Below, piece by piece: positions 28,147 through 36,789 of a DNA stretch of 64,000 nucleotides; position 1 is the stretch's first letter, and each line of letters opens with the position of its first letter. The DNA comes from Tardiphaga sp. (GTDB lineage: Bacteria; Pseudomonadota; Alphaproteobacteria; Rhizobiales; Xanthobacteraceae). The notes beneath the pieces are model-generated. The model was not told the DNA's origin. It searched no databases and was given only the letters and a program-made list of their open reading frames with translations. The position numbers were made by a program, and so were the translations under genes. The stretch is taken from positions 1-64,000 of the forward strand of contig NZ_JAQGJT010000036.1 in assembly GCF_028290495.1 (NCBI RefSeq). The letters are read 5' to 3'.

Positions 28147-29838
28147 ATGACGAGCAGTGCGAACGACCGAGATAAACTCGAAGCCCCTTCGAGCGAGGCC
28201 GATAACCACGCCCTCAGCCGCCGGAATATTCTGCTCGGCTCGTCGGCGCTGGTGGCAATGGCGGCGATGACAGCACCCGCGGCGGCTCAGAACCAGAAAG
28301 CCGCGCCCGCGACGACAAGTGCTCCGTCGGGGCGCAAGCCCAACATCCTCGTTATCTTCGGCGATGACGTCGGCCAGACCAATATCAGCGCCTATTCGTT
28401 CGGCGTCGTCGGCTACAAGACGCCGAACATCGACCGCATTGCGAAGGAAGGCATGATGTTCACCGACTATTATGCGGAGAACAGTTGCACTGCCGGCAGG
28501 TCAACCTTCATCACCGGCCAAAGCTGTCTCCGTACCGGCTTGTCGAAGGTCGGCATTCCCGGCGTCGCCGTCGGCCTCCAGAAGGGAGATATCACCATTG
28601 CCCAGGCGCTCAAGCCGCTGGGTTATGCGACCGGACAATTCGGCAAGAATCACCTCGGCGATCTCGATGAGTATCTGCCGACCAATCACGGCTTCGATGA
28701 GTTCTTCGGCAACCTGTATCATCTCAACGCCGAGGAAGAGCCCGAGCAGCCTTATTGGCCGAAGGACGATCCGGCTTTCCTCAAGCTCTATAATCCGCGC
28801 GGCGTCATCCGTAGTGTTGCCGGCGGCAAGATCGAGGACACCGGACCGCTGAACAAGAAGCGCATGGAAACGATCGACGACGAGACGACAGCTGCGGCGA
28901 TCGATTTCATGACGCGACAGACAAAGTCCGACAAACCGTTCTTCACCTGGATGAACGCGACGCGCATGCATGCCTTCACGCATGTGCGCCAGTCGATGCG
29001 CGGACAGAGCGGCATGGTCGGCAACGAATACGCCGACGGCATGGTCGAGCATGACGGCCACGTCGGAAAGCTCCTGAAAGCGCTCGACGACCTCGGCATC
29101 GCCGAGAACACGATTGTCGTCTACACGACCGACAATGGCCCCAACCAGTGGTCGTGGCCCGATGCCGCAACGACGCCATTTCGTAGCGAAAAGGACACCA
29201 ACTGGGAAGGCGCGTTCCGCGTCCCGGCGATGGTCCGCTGGCCCGGCAAGATCAAGGCAGGCGATGTCTCCAATGGAATGGTCTCGGGGCTGGACTGGTT
29301 TCCGACGCTGCTGGCGGCCGCCGGTGACGCGGACGTCAAGGACCGGCTGCTGAAAGGATGGCAGCCGGCAGGCAATTCCACCACGTTCAAGAACCATCTC
29401 GACGGCTACAACCAGCTCGATTATCTGACGGGAAAGTCGCCGAAGAGTGCGCGTACCGAATTCTACTACTTCAACGACGATGCCGATCTTGTGGCGATGC
29501 GGTATGACGACTGGAAGATCGTTTTTTCCGAACAGCGTATGCCCGGCGGGCTGGTCGTGTGGGCCAATCCCTTCACGACCTTGCGGGTGCCGAAGCTATT
29601 CAACCTCCGGATGGATCCGTATGAGCGCGCGGACATTGTCTCTGATCAATACTACGACTGGTTCGCCAAGAACGATTATCTGTTGGTGAAAGGGCAACTG
29701 AAGGCGGCGGATTTCCTTCAGACATTCGCGGAGTATCCGCCCAGTCAGCGGCCCGCGAGCTTCAATATCGAAGGTGTCCGAAAGCAGGTGGACAAGGTGA
29801 TCGACCAGTCGTTCAAGGCTCGTGGCCTCGAGAAGTAG
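28147..29838 (+). CDS. Tat-exported arylsulfatase with Cys-type formylglycine motif
   Basis: A 563-residue sulfatase. It has a twin-arginine signal (SRRNILLGSSALVAMAAM), the metal-binding GDDVG motif (residues 72-76) and the modification site NSCTAGRSTFITGQ, with Cys114 as the residue to become formylglycine. The site reads C-x-A-x-R; alanine in place of proline is accepted in the family. Later metal and substrate residues include the TTDNGPNQWSWPD region. It hydrolyses a sulfate ester in the periplasm, releasing sulfate; the substrate is unknown. The ATG follows AAAAGGAGAGAAG. The upstream FGE gene supplies its activation, and a terminator follows the gene. Confidence 0.85.
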   Translation: MTSSANDRDKLEAPSSEADNHALSRRNILLGSSALVAMAAMTAPAAAQNQKAAPATTSAPSGRKPNILVIFGDDVGQTNISAYSFGVVGYKTPNIDRIAKEGMMFTDYYAENSCTAGRSTFITGQSCLRTGLSKVGIPGVAVGLQKGDITIAQALKPLGYATGQFGKNHLGDLDEYLPTNHGFDEFFGNLYHLNAEEEPEQPYWPKDDPAFLKLYNPRGVIRSVAGGKIEDTGPLNKKRMETIDDETTAAAIDFMTRQTKSDKPFFTWMNATRMHAFTHVRQSMRGQSGMVGNEYADGMVEHDGHVGKLLKALDDLGIAENTIVVYTTDNGPNQWSWPDAATTPFRSEKDTNWEGAFRVPAMVRWPGKIKAGDVSNGMVSGLDWFPTLLAAAGDADVKDRLLKGWQPAGNSTTFKNHLDGYNQLDYLTGKSPKSARTEFYYFNDDADLVAMRYDDWKIVFSEQRMPGGLVVWANPFTTLRVPKLFNLRMDPYERADIVSDQYYDWFAKNDYLLVKGQLKAADFLQTFAEYPPSQRPASFNIEGVRKQVDKVIDQSFKARGLEK

Positions 29839-29854
29839 ATGCGGCCACAGGGTT

Positions 29855-29889
29855 GCCGGCTGGTGTCGTGCCAGCCGGCTCCTTTTTTT
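29855..29889 (+). terminator. Rho-independent terminator after the sulfatase
   Basis: A 9-bp stem (GCCGGCTGG with CCAGCCGGC) around a 7-base loop is followed by a run of seven T. It separates the FGE/sulfatase unit from the HAD/DUF1254 genes, so these need read-through or their own promoter. Confidence 0.8.
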
Positions 29890-29918
29890 AAAGGCTTTCG
29901 ATCGAGTGAGGTCTATCG

Positions 29919-30950
29919 ATGACTGGAAAAATAAATCGCTTCTTCCGCCGTTGTGTCTCAGCTTCGCTTATCGCCGGTTCGCTTTGCGTGTTCTTGAGCC
30001 AACACGCTTTTTCACAGACCGATCCGCTGCCTTTGTGGAACGATGGCGCAGTAAAGAAATCCATCACCGATTTCGTCGCAAAAGTGACCACGCAAGGCGG
30101 CGCGGATTTCGTGCCGCCCGCCGAACGCATTGCTGTGTTCGACAATGACGGCACGCTTTGGTGCGAGCAGCCGATCTATTTCCAGGCTGCCTTTGCGCTC
30201 GACCGCGTCAAGGCGATGGCGGCGCATCATCCCGAATGGAAGCAGCAGCAGCCGTTCAAGGCGTTTCTCGCCGGCGACAGGAAGGCGCTGGCGGAGCAAG
30301 GAGAGAAGGGCCTGCTGACACTGGTGGCCGCGGCGCATAGCGGCATGACCACGGATGACTTCGCGAAGTCCGTCGCCGACTGGCTCACGACCGCAAAACA
30401 TCCACGCTTCAACCGGCCGTATAGCGAACTGATCTATCAGCCGATGGTCGAATTGCTGACTTACCTTCGCGCCAACGGCTTCAAGACGTTCATCGTATCC
30501 GGCGGCGGCGTCGAGTTCATGCGGGTGTGGGCCGAAAAGGCCTACGGCATTCCGCCCGAGCAGGTGGTCGGCTCAACCGGCGTCACGAAATATCAGCTCG
30601 ACGCCGCGGGCAAGCCATCGCTGCTGAAGACGACCAAGGTGCAGTTCATCGACGACGGGCCGGGGAAACCTGCCGGCATCAACATGATAATCGGCCGCCG
30701 TCCGATCCTCGCCTTCGGAAATTCTGATGGCGACCATCAGATGCTGCAGTGGACCATGGCGGGCAGCGGCGCGCGGTTCGCCGGCATCGTGCATCATACC
30801 GATGCCACGCGCGAATACGCCTATGACCGGCAATCGAAGATAGGCAAGCTCGATAATGCATGGGAGGAGGCGAAAGTAAAAAGCTGGACCGTCGTGGATA
30901 TGAAGCAGGACTGGAAGACGGTATTTCCCCAAGGAGGCGAAGGCCAATGA
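29919..30950 (+). CDS. Exported HAD-family phosphatase
   Basis: A 343-residue haloacid-dehalogenase-fold protein with a signal peptide (ASLIAGSLCVFLSQHAFS), so periplasmic. HAD motif I is IAVFDNDGTLW with both catalytic aspartates; motif II is the threonine/serine in FIVSGGG; motif III/IV is ILAFGNSDGDHQM. The family removes phosphate from small molecules. The start is preceded by GAGTGAGG. The stop overlaps the next gene's ATG (ATGA at 30947-30950), so the two are translationally coupled. It may be part of a nutrient-scavenging locus with the sulfatase; substrate unknown. Confidence 0.8.
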   Translation: MTGKINRFFRRCVSASLIAGSLCVFLSQHAFSQTDPLPLWNDGAVKKSITDFVAKVTTQGGADFVPPAERIAVFDNDGTLWCEQPIYFQAAFALDRVKAMAAHHPEWKQQQPFKAFLAGDRKALAEQGEKGLLTLVAAAHSGMTTDDFAKSVADWLTTAKHPRFNRPYSELIYQPMVELLTYLRANGFKTFIVSGGGVEFMRVWAEKAYGIPPEQVVGSTGVTKYQLDAAGKPSLLKTTKVQFIDDGPGKPAGINMIIGRRPILAFGNSDGDHQMLQWTMAGSGARFAGIVHHTDATREYAYDRQSKIGKLDNAWEEAKVKSWTVVDMKQDWKTVFPQGGEGQ

Positions 30951-32413
30951 AGCCGATTTTAGAGGCGTTGCATAAAGACTCTTCTAAACATGAGATGACG
31001 CGGCGAACCGCGTTGCTCGGCTCGGCAGCCTTGGTGCTCGCCGTGTCTGGACATTTGCCGATACCGACCGCCGCCCGAGCGGCCACGCTGTCAAAGGAGG
31101 AGGCTCGCGCCATTGCCAAGGAGGCGACGATCTACGGCTTCCCGCTCGTGGATAGCTACCGCGTCCAGCATTCATATTTCGTGGATCGTGGCGGTCCGGA
31201 ATACAAGGCGAACTGGAACACGCTGTTTAACAACGCGCGGGTGTATACGCCGGACGACAAGTCGATCCAGACGCCAAACTCCGACACACCATATTCTTAT
31301 GTCGGCGCGGACCTGCGCGCCGAACCCGTGGTGTTCACTGTACCTTCTGTCGAGAAGAGCCGCTACTATTCGCTGCAATTCATCGACATGTATACGTTCG
31401 ATTTCGCCTATGTCGGCAGCCGCGCGACTGGCAACGGCGCGGGCAGCTATCTTCTCGCCGGGCCGAAGTGGAAGGGCAAGACGCCGAAGGGCGTCAAGGC
31501 CGTGATCCGGTCCGAGACCGATTTCGTCTTCGTGCTCTACCGCACCCAGCTCTTCAATCCCGCCGACATCGAGAACGTGAAAAAGGTTCAAGCGGGCTAC
31601 AAGGTGCAAGCGCTCTCGCAATTCCTCGGCACACCGGCGCCTGCCGCCGCGCCCGCCGTCGATTTCGTCAAGCCGCTGACGGTCGAGCAGGAGCGCACGT
31701 CGCTGCAATTTTTCAATGTGCTGAATTTCATTCTCCGGTTCTGCCCGACGCATCCCTCGGAGACGGCGCTGATGACGCGCTTTGCGAAGATCGGCGTAGG
31801 CGCCGGTAAGCCTTTCGACGCAAACACGCTGTCCCCCGAGATGCGCAAGGCGCTGGAAGAAGGCATGGCGGACGCCTGGAAGACGTTCGCCGAATACAAG
31901 GAGACACAGCTCGACACCGGCAAGAAGTCCAGCGGCGACGCGTTTGGAACGCGCGCGGCGCTGAAGAACGACTACATGGCCCGGATGTCTGCCGCTATCC
32001 TCGGTATCTACGGCAACGCCAAGCAGGAGGCTATGTACCCGGCCTATTTCATCGATGTGGGGAAGCAGAAGCTCGACGGCGCGAACCGCTACACGCTGCG
32101 TTTTCCCCCGGGACAGTTGCCGTCGGTCAATGCGTTCTGGTCGTTCACCATGTACGAGCTGCCGGCGAGCCTGCTCTACGCCAACAAGCTCAATCGCTAT
32201 CTAATCAACTCGCCGATGCTGCCGGGCTTGAAGCGCGACGCCGATGGCGGCATCACGCTCTATGTTCAGAACGAGTCCCCCGGCGCGGACAAGGAGGCCA
32301 ATTGGCTGCCCGCGCCGAGGGGACCGTTCTTCGCGGTGATGCGGCTTTATTGGCCGAAGACAGACGCGCTGAACGGGAAATGGAAGGCGCCGCCGCTTAC
32401 GCGGGCAAGCTGA
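30947..32413 (+). CDS. DUF1254/DUF1214 domain protein, Tat-exported
   Basis: A 488-residue protein with a twin-arginine signal (TRRTALLGSAALVLAVSG). The DUF1254 part is seen in ATIYGFPLVDSYRVQ and IQTPNSDTPYSYVGADL, and the DUF1214 part near the C-terminus in NAFWSFTMYELPASLLYANKLNRYLI and the closing NGKWKAPP. The biochemical role of this family is not established. It is coupled to the HAD gene by a 4-base overlap and followed 21 bases later by a second member. Start ATG at 30947. Confidence 0.8.
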   Translation: MKPILEALHKDSSKHEMTRRTALLGSAALVLAVSGHLPIPTAARAATLSKEEARAIAKEATIYGFPLVDSYRVQHSYFVDRGGPEYKANWNTLFNNARVYTPDDKSIQTPNSDTPYSYVGADLRAEPVVFTVPSVEKSRYYSLQFIDMYTFDFAYVGSRATGNGAGSYLLAGPKWKGKTPKGVKAVIRSETDFVFVLYRTQLFNPADIENVKKVQAGYKVQALSQFLGTPAPAAAPAVDFVKPLTVEQERTSLQFFNVLNFILRFCPTHPSETALMTRFAKIGVGAGKPFDANTLSPEMRKALEEGMADAWKTFAEYKETQLDTGKKSSGDAFGTRAALKNDYMARMSAAILGIYGNAKQEAMYPAYFIDVGKQKLDGANRYTLRFPPGQLPSVNAFWSFTMYELPASLLYANKLNRYLINSPMLPGLKRDADGGITLYVQNESPGADKEANWLPAPRGPFFAVMRLYWPKTDALNGKWKAPPLTRAS

Positions 32414-32434
32414 ACAAAGAAAGGGAACGACGTC

Positions 32435-33466
32435 ATGAAAACTCTCTCCATTCTTCTCGCTTCGGCGCTGGCTTCTGCCGCAATCAGTGCGGCGCAGGCA
32501 CAATCGCCAGCGGGCGGCTCCGTGCCCGTCACGGTGGACAATTTCAAGCGGGCCGAGTCCGATCTCTATTTCAGCCGCATAGTGAAAGACAGCGGTATCG
32601 GAAAATTTCTGCATCGCCGCGAGCCGGCGCGGATCGACGACCAGACGGTTATTCGGCTTAACCGCGATACGCTTTATTCCTCCGCTGTATTCGATCTCGA
32701 TGCGGGGCCGGTGACCGTCACGCTGCCCGACGCAGGGAAACGCTTCATGTCGATGCAGGTTATCAATGAGGATCACTACGTGCCGGAAGTGGTTTACGGC
32801 AAGGGCAGCTACACACTGACAAAAGACAATGCCGGCACGCGGTATGTCGCGGTTGCGATCCGGACACTCGTCGATCCAGCGAATCCGAAAGATATAGAGC
32901 AGGTTCACGCGTTGCAGGACGCGATCAAGATCACTCAGAAGGAAATCGGCAAATTTGAAGCTGCGAACTGGGACCAGGCTAGCCAGAAGAAGATGCGCGA
33001 CGCGCTGCTCGTCCTCGCGTCGACGATCCCTGATTTCAAGAAGGCATTCGGCAAAAAGAGCGAAGTCGATCCTGTGCGCCATCTGATCGGAACCGCTGCG
33101 GCCTGGGGCGGCAATCCAGACAAGGATGCGATCTATCTCAACATCACCCCATCGAAAAATGACGGAACGACCGTCTACAAACTCTCTGTCAAGGAGGTTC
33201 CGGTCGATGCGTTCTGGTCGGTCAGCCTCTACAATGCAGACGGCTACTACGAAAAGAATCCCTACAATACGTATTCCATCAACAGCATCACGGGCAAGAA
33301 GAACGCCGATGGATCAATCGCTATCCAGTTCGGTGGCTGCGATGGCAAGATTCCGAACTGTCTGCCGATCATGAAGGAATGGAACTACGCCGTGCGGCTC
33401 TATCGTCCGCGCGCCGAAATCCTCAGCGGCAAGTGGAAATTCCCGGAACCGCAGCCCGCCAGCTAA
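32435..33466 (+). CDS. DUF1254/DUF1214 domain protein, Sec-exported
   Basis: A 343-residue paralogue of the preceding gene, with a Sec signal (LLASALASAAISAAQAQ). It keeps the DUF1254 core (VIRLNRDTLYSSAVFDLDAGPV) and the DUF1214 end (DAFWSVSLYNADGYYEKNPYNTYSIN, closing with GKWKFPEP). The start has AGAAAGGGA upstream. Two differently exported members in tandem suggest a pair that works together, but no function is known. Confidence 0.8.
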   Translation: MKTLSILLASALASAAISAAQAQSPAGGSVPVTVDNFKRAESDLYFSRIVKDSGIGKFLHRREPARIDDQTVIRLNRDTLYSSAVFDLDAGPVTVTLPDAGKRFMSMQVINEDHYVPEVVYGKGSYTLTKDNAGTRYVAVAIRTLVDPANPKDIEQVHALQDAIKITQKEIGKFEAANWDQASQKKMRDALLVLASTIPDFKKAFGKKSEVDPVRHLIGTAAAWGGNPDKDAIYLNITPSKNDGTTVYKLSVKEVPVDAFWSVSLYNADGYYEKNPYNTYSINSITGKKNADGSIAIQFGGCDGKIPNCLPIMKEWNYAVRLYRPRAEILSGKWKFPEPQPAS

Positions 33467-33476
33467 AGGGACTGAA

Positions 33477-33722
33477 ATGAGCGGCTACGACATCTTTGCT
33501 TGGATCGTGTTGGTCATCCTGGTCGCCTGCATTGTCGGTGTGTTCTGCATCGCTGGCTGGTTGCCGGGGCATATCGCCAAGACGCGCGGGCATCCGTGGG
33601 CCGAGGCGGTGATGATAGCGGGCTGGGTCACCCTGATCTGCGGCTTTGCGCTCTGGCCGGTCGCGCTGATCTGGGCCTATGTTGATGTGCCTGCCTCGAG
33701 CAAGAGGGAGCAGCAGTCATGA
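33477..33722 (+). CDS. Small inner-membrane protein, DUF3302 (YiaW-like)
   Basis: An 81-residue protein with two membrane helices (IFAWIVLVILVACIVGVFCIAGW and MIAGWVTLICGFALWPVALIWAYV) and the conserved link GHIAKTRGHPWAEAV. This is the DUF3302 family of E. coli YiaW, which pairs with the HlyD-like YiaV. Here too the next gene is YiaV-like and overlaps this stop by 4 bases. The pair probably acts as an envelope complex; its substrate is unknown. Confidence 0.8.
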   Translation: MSGYDIFAWIVLVILVACIVGVFCIAGWLPGHIAKTRGHPWAEAVMIAGWVTLICGFALWPVALIWAYVDVPASSKREQQS

Positions 33723-34660
33723 TGATCGCGATCATGGCGGTTTATCTGGTCCTGTTGTTCGTGCTTGTGCGAACCGGCATCGTTCGTTTCAATCTCTTGT
33801 GGAAATGCTCTCCTTTCATTGTCCTCCTGCTTTTGAACCTGTTGCTGTTCATTCCGATGGGATGGGGCGCCCCGCAGGGACCTGCGCTGGTGGTCCGCCA
33901 CGCGGTCTCCATCGTCCCCGACGTTGCCGGCGAGGTGATCGACGTGCCGGTCGCCGCCAACACCCCGCTCAAGGCCGGCGACGTGCTGTTCAGGATCGAC
34001 CCGGTGCCTTACGAGGCGCAGGTCAAGGGGATCGAAGCGCAGCTGAAATTATCGGACATGCGCCTCGCACAGATGACGCAGTTGTTTGAGCGTGACGCCG
34101 GGCGCGGCTTCGATGTTGAGCAGCGGCAATCGGAGGTCGATCAGCTGAATGCGCAGCGCGACAGCGCGCGATGGAATCTGGACAAGACCATCGTGCGCGC
34201 GCCGGCCGATGGCTATGTGACCAACCTTGCGCTGCGCAAGGGCGCGTGGGTGGCAAACCTGCCGCTGACGCCGGTGATGGCCTTCATCGATACGTCGGAT
34301 ACGATTGTCGGCGTCGAAATCGCGCAGAACGATGCGCGGTATCTGCGAGCCGGGCAGCCGGTCGAGGTGACGTTCAAGTTCCTCCCGGGAAAAGTCTATA
34401 CGGGGCGGGTGGAAAGTATTCTGCAGGCTGTCGCCACGGGGCAGGCCCAGACGTCGGGCGTCGCCGTGATGCCGAAAGCAATCCAGTCCGCGTCGTTCGT
34501 TGCCCGCGTGAAGCCCGACGATGCTGGGATTGCGGCGCTGTTGCCTGCCGGAAGTGTGGGCGAAGCTGCGATCTTCACCGATCATGTCAAGGCGACGCAT
34601 ATCATCCGCAAGGTGCTGTTGAGACAGATCGCGATCCTGAACTACGTCAATCCGTTTTGA
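33719..34660 (+). CDS. HlyD-family membrane fusion protein (YiaV-like)
   Basis: A 313-residue periplasmic adaptor. Two N-terminal membrane segments are followed by a biotinyl-lipoyl half (VSIVPDVAGEVIDVPVAANTPLKAGDVLFRIDP), a helical hairpin, and the second half (IVRAPADGYVTNLALRKGAWV). Such proteins link an inner-membrane pump with the outer membrane, but no pump gene is next to it; the DUF3302 protein, whose stop it overlaps, is its likely partner. The ATG at 33719 is used. Export of lipid, dye or another compound is possible but not shown. Confidence 0.8.
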   Translation: MMIAIMAVYLVLLFVLVRTGIVRFNLLWKCSPFIVLLLLNLLLFIPMGWGAPQGPALVVRHAVSIVPDVAGEVIDVPVAANTPLKAGDVLFRIDPVPYEAQVKGIEAQLKLSDMRLAQMTQLFERDAGRGFDVEQRQSEVDQLNAQRDSARWNLDKTIVRAPADGYVTNLALRKGAWVANLPLTPVMAFIDTSDTIVGVEIAQNDARYLRAGQPVEVTFKFLPGKVYTGRVESILQAVATGQAQTSGVAVMPKAIQSASFVARVKPDDAGIAALLPAGSVGEAAIFTDHVKATHIIRKVLLRQIAILNYVNPF

Positions 34661-34668
34661 GTAAAGAG

Positions 34669-36789
34669 ATGACCAGCAAGCGTCCAGCAGAGCGGCGCCC
34701 ACTTCGTATCGGGTTTCGCACGTCCATCGTCACGCTGTTCGTGGCGGTGGTGCTGTTTGTCGGATTGACGCTGGTCTATCTCAGCTTCAGCCGTCTCTCC
34801 GTGATCACGCAGACGGCGGCAAGCACTTTCATCGACAAGGTGGCCCAGCTCGGCGCCGACCGGATCGATTCAAAGTTCCGAAACGTGCGCGACAGCCTCG
34901 AAATTCTCGCCGGCCTTCCATCGATCCAATCGGCCGAAATCGAAGATAATTCGCGGCTCTACGGCCTGATGGCCTCGATGCTGCGCAACAATCCGCAGAT
35001 ATTCAATCTCTATGTCGGCTATGAGGATGGCTCATTTCTTGAAATGGATGTAATCGACCGCGCCAAGCCGGCTTTCCGTGCAAGCCTCGGCGTGGATGAG
35101 GATGCCGCGTTCCGCGTGGTCATTATTTCGCGCACGGGTAGCACGCTGTCTCCACCAGTCACACTTTTCCTCTCGGATAATCTGATCCAGGTTGCTGAAA
35201 CCAAGGGGCCCGCTACCTATGATCCTCGTCAGCGGCCCTGGTACGTCGAGGCCTTCAAGGACGAGAAGACGCTGCTGACGGGGCCGTATGTGTTCTTTGC
35301 GACCAGCCAGCCCGGCTACACTTTGCGCACCGTGCTGAAGGAGGGCCGCCGCGGTGTGGTGGCATCCGATCTCCTGCTCAATCGCCTCGAGGTGATGCTG
35401 GACGAGCAAAGGCTCGGTAGCTCCGGACTTGCCTTTCTATTCGACGATTCCGCGCGGATTGTTGGCCATCCCGAGATGAATCGGCTGATGGAGGAAATTC
35501 CCGAGCGAGGCGATGATCTGCCGCCGATAAGCGCGATCAAGTTGGCCGGTCTTTCGCAGGCGATTGAGATGTGGCGAAAGGGCGGCGCGTCTCAGCAGTT
35601 TTTTACGGACGATGTGGGACGAACCTATGTCGCCGCCTTCCACGGCATCGAGACGGCGGGCAATGCCGGTATCAAGCTCGCAGTGATCGCGCCGCTCGAC
35701 GAGTTTTTCGCAAAGATTGTTTCGGAGCGCCGTGGCTTGTTTATACTGGCTCTTGGTTTTGTTCTCGGCATGCTGCCGCTCGCGATCTGGCTTGGCTCGA
35801 TGCTCGCGCGGTCGCTGCGAAACATCGCCCACCAAACCGACGAGATTCAACATTTTCGGCTCACGGATCGCCCGCGCTTGCATTCGGTCATCAATGAGAT
35901 CAACGAACTCGGCCTGTCGGTATTCACGATGCGGACGGCGATCCGCAATTTCTCAAGCTTTGTGCCGCGGCCGATCGTGCGACAACTCATTGAGTCCGGA
36001 GCATCGATTGAGCTCGGAGGAACGCGGCGGGAAGTCACCGTGTTGTTCACCGATGTCGCCGATTTCACCGCCAAGACGGAAAAGGCGGATCCATCCGAAG
36101 TCATGATCTTCACGTCGCGCTATTTCGCGGCGCTGTCCGAGGTTATTATGAACCATCAGGGGACGATCGATAAATTCATCGGCGATGCCGTGATGGCGTT
36201 CTGGAACGCGCCTGATGACGATCCCGATCATGTCGCCCATGCCTGCGAAGCGGTGCTTGCCTGCGTCAAACGCAACAGAGATCTGAACGAACAGTTCCGC
36301 GGCGACGGATGGCCTGCCTATGATACCCGCTTTGGCCTGCATGCGGGCGACGCCGTCGTCGGTAATGTCGGCTCCTCCGACCGCATGAACTACACTGCGC
36401 TCGGCGCCACCGTTAACCTCGCCGCGCGCCTGGAAGGGCTCAACAAAAACTATGGGACGCAGGTGCTGGTCAGTGCCGCCGTAAAAGAGCGCGTCGAAGG
36501 ATGCTTCGCTTTCCGCAGCGTCGACGAGATCAAGCCGAAGGGCTTTGCGGAGGCCGTGCGGATATTTGAACTGCGTTGCGAGGCAGATGGAGCTTCGGAG
36601 CACGCCTTCTGCCAGCGCTGGGAAATCGTCTATGCCGCGATCCGGCAGGATCAGCCGGCCGCAGCACTCGTACGGGTTACCGACTTTCTTGCCCAGTATC
36701 CCGGCGACGGCGTTGCGCAATACCATGCGGAACGGCTTCGCGTGGAGTTGCAGGAGCTGCGTCTTGTGGCCAGCGGAGCGATGCAATGA
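34669..36789 (+). CDS. Adenylate/guanylate cyclase with Cache sensor
   Basis: A 706-residue membrane protein. A transmembrane helix (IVTLFVAVVLFVGLTLVYLSF) leads into a large periplasmic Cache-type region (DPRQRPWYVEAFK is typical), then a second helix (GLFILALGFVLGMLPLAIWLG), a short HAMP-like link and a class III cyclase domain. Both metal-binding aspartates are present (VLFTDVADFT and IDKFIGDAVMAFW), as is LNLAARLEGLN-like sequence (VNLAARLEGLN). It should convert ATP or GTP to a cyclic nucleotide when the periplasmic domain senses a ligand. The start is 9 bases after the HlyD stop, and its own stop overlaps the binding-protein start, so it could report on the state of the locus. Confidence 0.85.
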   Translation: MTSKRPAERRPLRIGFRTSIVTLFVAVVLFVGLTLVYLSFSRLSVITQTAASTFIDKVAQLGADRIDSKFRNVRDSLEILAGLPSIQSAEIEDNSRLYGLMASMLRNNPQIFNLYVGYEDGSFLEMDVIDRAKPAFRASLGVDEDAAFRVVIISRTGSTLSPPVTLFLSDNLIQVAETKGPATYDPRQRPWYVEAFKDEKTLLTGPYVFFATSQPGYTLRTVLKEGRRGVVASDLLLNRLEVMLDEQRLGSSGLAFLFDDSARIVGHPEMNRLMEEIPERGDDLPPISAIKLAGLSQAIEMWRKGGASQQFFTDDVGRTYVAAFHGIETAGNAGIKLAVIAPLDEFFAKIVSERRGLFILALGFVLGMLPLAIWLGSMLARSLRNIAHQTDEIQHFRLTDRPRLHSVINEINELGLSVFTMRTAIRNFSSFVPRPIVRQLIESGASIELGGTRREVTVLFTDVADFTAKTEKADPSEVMIFTSRYFAALSEVIMNHQGTIDKFIGDAVMAFWNAPDDDPDHVAHACEAVLACVKRNRDLNEQFRGDGWPAYDTRFGLHAGDAVVGNVGSSDRMNYTALGATVNLAARLEGLNKNYGTQVLVSAAVKERVEGCFAFRSVDEIKPKGFAEAVRIFELRCEADGASEHAFCQRWEIVYAAIRQDQPAAALVRVTDFLAQYPGDGVAQYHAERLRVELQELRLVASGAMQ

